A stretch of 11,480 nt of DNA from positions 1 through 11,480 of the forward strand of contig CANFCA010000011.1 in assembly GCA_947445045.1 (NCBI GenBank). Direction: 5' to 3'. Source of the stretch: Gallionellaceae bacterium (lineage in GTDB: Bacteria > Pseudomonadota > Gammaproteobacteria > Burkholderiales > Gallionellaceae). Positions within the stretch are counted from its first letter, which is position 1, and each line of letters begins with the position of its first letter. Both the position numbers and the translations under genes were made by a program. This document shows positions 6,596 through 11,480 of the stretch, piece by piece. The notes under the pieces are model-generated. The model was not told the DNA's origin. It saw only the letters and a list, made by a program, of their open reading frames with translations, and searched no databases.

Positions 6596-6603
6596 GAGGA
6601 TAT

Positions 6604-7398
6604 ATGCAACAAAAAATAGATCAGGTAGTAGCCGTATTGCAACAAGCGGTGCGCGAATTTTCACCGGTTTGCTTCGCAAATAGTTTGGGTGCGGAGGACA
6701 TGGTACTGACTGATATTATTGCCAAGAACCAGTTGAACATTGAAATGTTCAGCCTGGATACCGGACGCTTGCCGCAAGAGACTTACGACTTGATGCAGGA
6801 AGTGCGCAAGCATTATGAGACACCTTTGCAGGTGTACTTCCCGAACAGCACATTAGTCGAGACTTATGTCGCACAGCACGGCATCAATGGTTTCTACGAC
6901 AGCGTGGAGAACCGCAAGGGTTGCTGCTTTGTGCGCAAGGTGGAACCATTGCGCCGTGCGCTAAGCGGCAAGAAGGCGTGGGTAACCGGGATGCGTCGTG
7001 ATCAAGCGGTGACACGTGGCACGCTGGAAGTTTCAGCCTATGATGCCGATCAAGGTCTGCAAAAATTCAACCCGTTACTGGAGTGGAGCAATAAAGAAGT
7101 GTGGGCATACATCAGACAGTATGATGTACCCTACAACAAATTACATGACCAGTTCTATCCCAGTCTTGGTTGCGCACCTTGCACACGTTCCATCACGCCG
7201 GGCGAAGATATCCGCGCCGGACGCTGGTGGTGGGAAGACCCGAAAAACAAAGAATGTGGCTTGCACGTCAGCCACGGTTCACAGGTGGCGCATGGCTCAG
7301 GCGTTCAAGCGGTAAGCAACACTTCGTTGCAGGCGAGCCGTGAGCGCATCATTGAAATCGTGTCTCAAACCAATGTGAAGCAGGAAGTCTCTGCCTAG
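6604..7398 (+). CDS. cysH: Assimilatory adenylyl-sulfate (APS) reductase, 4Fe-4S type
   Basis: A 264-residue cytoplasmic enzyme that reduces APS to sulfite and AMP using a thiol donor such as thioredoxin. The nucleotide-binding PP-loop is SLGAEDMVL (27-35), followed by LDTGRL (51-56) and GMRRDQAVTR (129-138). The cluster-binding cysteines of the APS-specific class are present as a C107-C108 pair and C190-x2-C193 (GCAPC). The catalytic cysteine is C218 in KECGLH, and EDIRAGRWWWE lies between them. The CC/CxxC set separates it from cluster-free PAPS reductases, so the pathway skips APS kinase; CysC is indeed absent here. About 40 residues follow the catalytic motif, a tail rich in His, Ser and Val that is not obviously conserved. 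The ribosome-binding sequence AGGAGG overlaps the cysI stop codon and sits 4 nt before the ATG, so translation is probably coupled. Confidence 0.95.
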   Translation: MQQKIDQVVAVLQQAVREFSPVCFANSLGAEDMVLTDIIAKNQLNIEMFSLDTGRLPQETYDLMQEVRKHYETPLQVYFPNSTLVETYVAQHGINGFYDSVENRKGCCFVRKVEPLRRALSGKKAWVTGMRRDQAVTRGTLEVSAYDADQGLQKFNPLLEWSNKEVWAYIRQYDVPYNKLHDQFYPSLGCAPCTRSITPGEDIRAGRWWWEDPKNKECGLHVSHGSQVAHGSGVQAVSNTSLQASRERIIEIVSQTNVKQEVSA

Positions 7399-7409
7399 GA
7401 GAGGTAATC

Positions 7410-8414
7410 ATGAGCGAACTGTTGATCGAAGATAGACCAGCCAAGAGCATCGTTCCTGCCCCTGCGGGAAACGTGAAACAAAAAGAATTTGGTAACGAAA
7501 GAAAATTGATGACTGCACATACTTTCACACACTTGGACGCTTTGGAAAGCGAATCCATACACATCATGCGCGAGGTCGCGGCGGAATGTAAGAATCCTGC
7601 TTTGCTGTTTTCAGGCGGTAAGGATTCCATCGTCATGCTGCGTCTCGCTGAAAAGGCCTTCCGTCCGGCAAAATTTCCCTTTCCGTTAGTGCATATTGAT
7701 ACTGAGCACAACTTCCCAGAAGTCATTGCATGCCGTGACAAACTGGCTGCGGACTTGGGTGAGCGGCTCATCGTGCGTTCGTTGGAAGATTCGATCAAGC
7801 GCGGTACGATCATCATTAAAGACTTGGATAAACCACGTAATCCTTACCAATCGGTTACCTTGCTTGAGACCATCGCCGAGTTTGGTTTCGATGCCTGCAT
7901 GGGCGGTGCGCGACGCGACGAAGAAAAAGCACGTGCCAAGGAACGCATCTTTTCTTTCCGCGATGAGTTCGGTCAATGGGATCCGAAGAATCAACGCCCG
8001 GAGCTGTGGGATATTTACAATACCCGCGTGCATAACGGCGAGAACATTCGCGTGTTCCCAATCAGTAATTGGACTGAGATGGATATTTGGGAATACATAG
8101 GCCGTGAAAAATTGCATATCCCCAGCATTTATTTCGCTCACGAACGCGAAGTGATTCGACGCGGTGGTTCAGTTATTCCGGTGTCGCATTTGGTGCAGCC
8201 TAAAGCTGGCGAAAAAATCGAAGTGGTCAGTGTGCGTTTCCGCACCGTGGGCGACATGACTTGTACCGCACCAGTGGAGTCTACCGCCAGCAACGTAGAC
8301 GAGATCATCGAAGAGACCGCAACGACGCGTATCACCGAACGCGGTGCGACACGCATGGATGACCAAACATCGGATGCCTCCATGGAACTGAGAAAAAAAG
8401 AGGGGTACTTTTAA
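7410..8414 (+). CDS. cysD: Sulfate adenylyltransferase subunit 2 (ATP sulfurylase small subunit)
   Basis: A 334-residue subunit that joins sulfate and ATP to make APS and pyrophosphate, driven by GTP hydrolysis in its partner CysN. The PP-loop SGGKDS is at residues 68-73, and the family signature GGARRDEEKARAKER is at 165-179, followed by RDEFGQWDPKNQRPELW. The body aligns with E. coli CysD (302 residues) from HTFTHLDALESESIHIMREV onward. About 33 extra residues precede it, rich in Pro, Lys and Glu and without clear structure. An internal ATG (codon 34, 7509) would give the ordinary N-terminus but has no good ribosome-binding sequence. AGGAGAGG lies 5 nt before the ATG at 7410, so the longer form is preferred. 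The gene starts 11 nt after cysH and shares one base with cysN (TAATG). Confidence 0.95.
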   Translation: MSELLIEDRPAKSIVPAPAGNVKQKEFGNERKLMTAHTFTHLDALESESIHIMREVAAECKNPALLFSGGKDSIVMLRLAEKAFRPAKFPFPLVHIDTEHNFPEVIACRDKLAADLGERLIVRSLEDSIKRGTIIIKDLDKPRNPYQSVTLLETIAEFGFDACMGGARRDEEKARAKERIFSFRDEFGQWDPKNQRPELWDIYNTRVHNGENIRVFPISNWTEMDIWEYIGREKLHIPSIYFAHEREVIRRGGSVIPVSHLVQPKAGEKIEVVSVRFRTVGDMTCTAPVESTASNVDEIIEETATTRITERGATRMDDQTSDASMELRKKEGYF

Positions 8415-9664
8415 TGGATACCATGACACAACTATTACGCTTCATTACAGCTGGCAGCGTGGACGATGGCAAAAGCACGTTGATCGGTCGCCTATTGCAC
8501 GATTCGAAATCAATCTTCGAGGATCAGTTTTCGGCGATCTCCAAAACCAGCGAAAAGCGCGGCATGGCGGCGGTTGACTTATCTTTGCTGACCGATGGTT
8601 TGCAAGCTGAACGTGAACAGGGCATCACCATAGACGTGGCGTATCGCTACTTTGCCACGCCCAAGCGCAAGTTCATTATTGGTGATACGCCTGGTCACGA
8701 ACAGTACACACGCAACATGGTCACGGCGGCGAGTACCGCGAATCTGGTGGTCATTTTGATTGATGCGCGCCGAGGCGTGTTAGTGCAAACACGTCGCCAC
8801 ACTTATCTCGCCAGCCTTGTTGGTGTGCCGCACATCGTGCTGGCGGTGAATAAAATGGACATGGTGGATTACTCGCAAGCGCGCTTTGATGAGATTGTCA
8901 CCGAGTACAAAAAATTTGCCGCACAACTCGATTTGCATGACATCACCTGCATCCCTCTGTCTGCGCTGGTCGGGGACATGGTGGTAGATCGCGGCGAGAG
9001 TTTGGACTGGTATCAAGGTCCGACACTGATGGAAAAATTGGAAAGCGTGGAGATCGATCACGATGTGAACACCACCGATTTTCGCTATCCGGTACAATGG
9101 GTATGCCGTCCTCAAACCGATGAATATCATGATTTTCGCGGCTTCATGGGGCGTATAGAGGCGGGTGAAATATCGGTGGGCGATGAGATCACTGTATTGC
9201 CGAGTGGTCGTACTAGCAAAGTAAAAGAGATCGTGACATACGACGGTAATTTGCAAACTGCCTATGCACCTCAATCTGTGACGCTCACTTTGACCGACGA
9301 AATCGATATTTCGCGCGGAGATATGTTCGTCAAAGCAGATTACTTGCCAACAGTCGCGAAAGAGTTTGGGGCGATGATGTGCTGGTTTTCCGAGACACCG
9401 CTGGATAAGAATCGTAAATACCTGGTCAAGCACACCACGCGAACGGCAAAGTGCTTGTTTTCCAGTGTTGATTATCGCGTCGATGTGAATACATTGGAGC
9501 AGCATGCCAATCCAGCCGTCAACATGAACGACATCGTGCGTGTGGCGATGAAAGTACAGCAACCGCTGGCGTTCGATCATTACACACGCAATCGTGCCAG
9601 TGGCAGTTTTATTGTGATTGATGAGGCTTCTAACAATACGGTTGCGGCGGGGATGATTGTTTAA
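8414..9664 (+). CDS. cysN: Sulfate adenylyltransferase subunit 1 (GTPase subunit of ATP sulfurylase)
   Basis: A 416-residue translation-factor-like GTPase whose GTP hydrolysis drives APS synthesis by CysD. The GTPase motifs run in order: P-loop GSVDDGKST (14-22), switch region GITIDVAYRYF (70-80), DTPGH (91-95), NKMD (146-149) and SAL (183-185). The elongation-factor-like beta-barrel domains follow, for example RYPVQWVCRP. It is shorter than E. coli CysN (475) but ends cleanly after its last barrel domain. It has no C-terminal APS-kinase (CysC) extension, in keeping with direct APS reduction in this operon. GAGGGG lies 8 nt before the ATG at 8414, which overlaps the cysD stop. A second ATG at codon 4 is possible but less well placed. 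It is the last gene of the sulfate-assimilation operon. Confidence 0.95.
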   Translation: MDTMTQLLRFITAGSVDDGKSTLIGRLLHDSKSIFEDQFSAISKTSEKRGMAAVDLSLLTDGLQAEREQGITIDVAYRYFATPKRKFIIGDTPGHEQYTRNMVTAASTANLVVILIDARRGVLVQTRRHTYLASLVGVPHIVLAVNKMDMVDYSQARFDEIVTEYKKFAAQLDLHDITCIPLSALVGDMVVDRGESLDWYQGPTLMEKLESVEIDHDVNTTDFRYPVQWVCRPQTDEYHDFRGFMGRIEAGEISVGDEITVLPSGRTSKVKEIVTYDGNLQTAYAPQSVTLTLTDEIDISRGDMFVKADYLPTVAKEFGAMMCWFSETPLDKNRKYLVKHTTRTAKCLFSSVDYRVDVNTLEQHANPAVNMNDIVRVAMKVQQPLAFDHYTRNRASGSFIVIDEASNNTVAAGMIV

Positions 9665-9683
9665 CCTCTGCAATTTATAAACC

Positions 9684-9713
9684 CCGTCATTTCCGAATGA
9701 ACGGAAATGACGG
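9684..9713. repeat. Perfect 12-bp inverted repeat after cysN, dRS3-like dispersed repeat or terminator
   Basis: Two perfect 12-bp arms, CCGTCATTTCCG and CGGAAATGACGG, flank a 6-nt loop 19 nt after the cysN stop. The 30-nt layout matches the dispersed repeats common between genes of many betaproteobacteria, whose arms read CCGTCATTCCCG, with one substitution per arm that is compensated on the other side. As RNA it would form a very stable hairpin that could end or protect the operon transcript. No T-run follows on either strand, so it is not a textbook intrinsic terminator. Confidence 0.65.
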
Positions 9714-9812
9714 AGGTGCAATGCTAGCCGCGCTGCTGCCGTAATTGGTAGAGTTACCCAAACTTGTGTGCTATGTTCCACGACTAGCCATTGTCGATTC
9801 CTAATTTATTGT

Positions 9813-10751
9813 ATGAGTTTTTTTGCCCTAATCGCTGCGTTGTTGTTGGAGCAATTTCATCCTATCTCGTCGCGCAAATATTTGTTTAGTTGGCTATCTC
9901 ACTACGTCAATTTTTTTCAACATCACTTCAATGCGGGCGTACATAAGCACGGCAAAATTGCATGGCTGTTTGCGGTAGTACCGTTGCTCACCATCGTAGT
10001 TGTGATGCATTATTTATTGCATCAAATACATCCGATTTTTTCTTGGGCATTTAATGTTTTAGTGTTGTATATCACGATGGGATTTCACCAGTTCAATCGT
10101 TACTTTGCCAATATTCAGCAAGCACTTCGTGCTGATAGATTAGATGATGCACGTAGGTTGTTGTCTATTTGGCGCGGTATCCCAGCGCACGAGTTAAGTG
10201 CCAACGAAGTCTCACGTGTTGCCATCGAAGAAGTTTTGCTTGCCTCACATCGCACCATATTTGGCGTGATCGTATGGTTTGCATTGTTTAGCATAATCGG
10301 GTTAGGTGGAGCAGCGGGCGCGCTGCTTTATCGGATCGGGCAGCTTTTGCATCAGCATTGGGCAGCAAAGGACGAGGCTGAATTGGCTAATTTTGGTAGC
10401 TTCGCTCGTCATGCATTTCAAGTGTTGGAATGGTTGCCGGTGCGTGTTACTGCGCTGACATTTGCTATCGTCGGCAATTTTGAAGATACGGTTTATTGTT
10501 GGCGTACGCAAGCCACGAATTGGCCGGATAAAGATGCGGGAATTTTGTTAGCCAGCGGAGCCGGCTCGCTTGGGGTTCGGCTCGGAATGGCTATCCCGCA
10601 GGACGGAAGTTCGCAGGATAGGTCGGAGTTGGGCTTAGGAGAGGAAGCCGATGTTGATTCTATGCAAAGCACTATCGGCCTAGTTTGGCGGTCTGTGGTG
10701 TTTATGTTGATACTACTGCTGTTGATGACGATATCAGGTGTACTAAGCTAA
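9813..10751 (+). CDS. CobD/CbiB-AmpE family integral membrane protein
   Basis: A 312-residue inner-membrane protein opening MSFFALIAALLLEQFHPISS. Hydrophobic segments lie near residues 48-66, 74-92, 149-173 and 293-311. The segment VLEWLPVRVTALTFAIVGNF (204-223), followed by EDTVYCW, is typical of the betaproteobacterial CobD/CbiB-like proteins and close to E. coli AmpE, a signalling-linked membrane protein. True CobD/CbiB makes adenosylcobinamide phosphate in cobalamin synthesis. No cobalamin gene is nearby and the usual CbiB signature is not evident, so that role is not claimed. The reading frame is open from an ATG at 9768, but 9813 gives the family's usual N-terminus; neither has a strong ribosome-binding sequence. 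A polar, Asp/Ser-rich loop (about 262-285) precedes the last membrane segment. It lies 148 nt after cysN, beyond the inverted repeat, and is probably a separate transcription unit. Confidence 0.8.
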   Translation: MSFFALIAALLLEQFHPISSRKYLFSWLSHYVNFFQHHFNAGVHKHGKIAWLFAVVPLLTIVVVMHYLLHQIHPIFSWAFNVLVLYITMGFHQFNRYFANIQQALRADRLDDARRLLSIWRGIPAHELSANEVSRVAIEEVLLASHRTIFGVIVWFALFSIIGLGGAAGALLYRIGQLLHQHWAAKDEAELANFGSFARHAFQVLEWLPVRVTALTFAIVGNFEDTVYCWRTQATNWPDKDAGILLASGAGSLGVRLGMAIPQDGSSQDRSELGLGEEADVDSMQSTIGLVWRSVVFMLILLLLMTISGVLS

Positions 10752-10771
10752 TTCACCGCAATCACCTGATA
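10732..10771. terminator. Inverted repeat overlapping the end of the AmpE-like gene, possible terminator
   Basis: Nine-base arms TATCAGGTG and CACCTGATA are separated by 22 nt and span the stop codon of the AmpE-like gene. A shorter dyad, CGCTTA / TAAGCG, follows at 10780-10802 and overlaps the end of the convergent DUF2934 gene. Either could stop transcription between the two convergent genes, but neither is followed by a clear T-run, and the large loop of the first weakens the case. Confidence 0.3.
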
Positions 10772-10795
10772 ACTACTTTCGCTTATTGAATAACT

Positions 10796-11308
10796 TTAAG
10801 CGTTAAGCATCGAGTAGATTTCGGCTTCAGCCAACACCCAATCCTGCACATCATGCCCTTTCGCAAACCCGCGATGTTCGGCCAGAAAATAGGCAGCCGT
10901 GGCAATCATTTGGTGTATTTGTTTATCTGAAAATACAGTTTCAGCTTTCGTTGGAGATGATTTTTTTACGTCAGTTTTTTTGACTGCTTTTATTACTGTC
11001 TTTTCAGCTTTCGGTGCAGCGACTTTTTTGGCTACCGTCTTAACGGCGGTGGCTTTTGCAACTGCCTTTTTTTCTACCTTGGCAGCCGCTACTTTTGTAG
11101 TGCCCTTAGGCTCAGCCAGATATTTTTTAGCCACTGGTTTTTTGGCAGCGGGTGTTTTTACAGCCTTAGTTGCTAGTGAAGCAGTTTTAGCAACAGGTGC
11201 TTTTTTAGCTAGCGTTTTTACAGCAGGCGTTTTAGCAACTGTCTTCTTGTCTGTTTTGCTGACTGTACTTTTAGTTGAAGCGGGTGTTTTTTTGAGGGTG
11301 GTGACCAT
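10796..11308 (-). CDS. Histone H1-like Lys/Ala-rich protein with C-terminal DUF2934 domain
   Basis: A 170-residue, strongly basic protein. Residues 1-125 are low-complexity Lys, Ala, Thr, Val and Pro, with irregular repeats such as KTPAVKTLAKKAPVAKT, KTPAAKKPVAKK and KAVAKATAVKTVAKKVA. This resembles the tails of eukaryotic histone H1 and of bacterial AlgP/Hc1-like nucleoid proteins. Residues about 129-165 (IHQMIATAAYFLAEHRGF, then GHDVQDWVLAEAEI) form a DUF2934 domain, recognised by the AAY...AE.RGF...DW..AE pattern. The tail very probably binds DNA or RNA non-specifically; the function of DUF2934 is unknown. AGGAAA lies a few nt upstream of the ATG. Transcription starts in the last 172 bases of the window, where I see AT-rich patches but no convincing promoter boxes. 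The gene is convergent with the AmpE-like gene. The codons follow the protein's bias, so the unusual base composition here reflects amino-acid content and is not evidence of transfer. Confidence 0.85.
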   Translation of the reverse strand: MVTTLKKTPASTKSTVSKTDKKTVAKTPAVKTLAKKAPVAKTASLATKAVKTPAAKKPVAKKYLAEPKGTTKVAAAKVEKKAVAKATAVKTVAKKVAAPKAEKTVIKAVKKTDVKKSSPTKAETVFSDKQIHQMIATAAYFLAEHRGFAKGHDVQDWVLAEAEIYSMLNA

Positions 11309-11480
11309 GATATTTCCTAATGATGTAAGGGGTTGTTGCGGACGTAATTAATGAACCACGATGACATCTTGTTTTAATTAACGGCACTAGGTTTGAGATG
11401 GAACTTTTGAAATTTCACAACAGATCACTAGTGTCCCAACGTTGAGCATTGAGCCGATTGTAATAGATTGAAGGAACGAA

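Noticed and set aside
8414..9664. CysN as a truncated gene, because it is shorter than the E. coli protein
   Set aside because: All GTPase motifs and the C-terminal barrel are present and the end is clean. Shorter CysN forms are normal outside the enterobacteria.
8780..9781. Long open frame of 333 codons on the minus strand opposite cysN
   Set aside because: It lies antisense to a clearly conserved GTPase gene, its product is rich in His, Arg and Ile without any recognisable domain, and it arises from the codon pattern of cysN.
9768..9812. Fifteen-residue upstream extension of the AmpE-like protein
   Set aside because: The extension (MLCSTTSHCRFLIYC) is not like family members, and the MSFFALIAALLLEQ start at 9813 matches the usual N-terminus.
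9714..9812. Possible tRNA or small RNA between the inverted repeat and the AmpE-like gene
   Set aside because: A stretch faintly like a tRNA arm was checked, but no cloverleaf with paired acceptor and T arms could be drawn.
10899..11351. 150-codon plus-strand frame across the H1-like gene
   Set aside because: Its Ala/Val/Thr/Phe-rich product looks like a membrane protein only because it is the complement of Lys/Ala codons. The minus-strand product carries the recognisable DUF2934 domain.
1..11480. CRISPR array, insertion sequence or prophage
   Set aside because: No regularly spaced repeats, transposase or phage-type genes, or flanking terminal repeats were seen on either strand.

Overview
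The window looks like a chromosomal segment of a betaproteobacterium, most plausibly from the Gallionellaceae/Nitrosomonadales (Gallionella, Sideroxydans or Nitrotoga-like). This is inferred from remembered family resemblance: a betaproteobacterial-type CysB, a CobD/CbiB-AmpE-like membrane protein, a Lys/Ala-rich DUF2934 protein, a moderate base composition, and a fused monoheme cytochrome-porin of the Cyc2 type known from iron-oxidising lineages. No single marker proves the genus.

Layout. Positions 1-506 (minus strand) hold a small uncharacterised gene followed by an S4-domain HslR/Hsp15 gene that runs off the left edge. A thioredoxin-like gene (665-1072, plus) converges on a predicted outer-membrane cytochrome-porin gene (1132-2475, minus), with a hairpin between them. 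A cysB-type LysR gene (2697-3620, minus) lies upstream of the cytochrome-porin gene and is divergent from the main operon.

The core is a plus-strand sulfate-assimilation operon at 3698-9664. It starts with a 9-codon leader ORF, then a TauE/SafE-family (TSUP) transporter, sulfite reductase (cysI-type), APS reductase (cysH) and the two ATP sulfurylase subunits (cysD, cysN). Spacing is tight: 42 nt, 8 nt, 11 nt, and a 1-nt overlap. Together they would activate sulfate to APS (CysDN), reduce APS directly to sulfite (CysH of the 4Fe-4S APS type, so no APS kinase is needed) and reduce sulfite to sulfide (CysI). The TSUP protein probably moves sulfate, sulfite or a related anion. No flavoprotein partner (CysJ), siroheme synthase or CysC is visible here.

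The operon is followed by a perfect 12-bp inverted repeat resembling dispersed intergenic repeats. Next comes an AmpE/CobD-like integral membrane protein gene (9813-10751, plus), convergent with a histone-H1-like DUF2934 protein gene (10796-11308, minus). I see no gene in the last 172 bases. No intergenic stretch exceeds 300 bases, and I found no tRNA, rRNA, CRISPR array, insertion sequence or phage gene.

The points most worth a second look are: a sulfite reductase with two complete sets of cluster-ligand cysteines and an extra C-terminal helical domain; the in-frame leader ORF that stops 3 nt before the TSUP start; and the Cyc2-like cytochrome-porin beside cysB.
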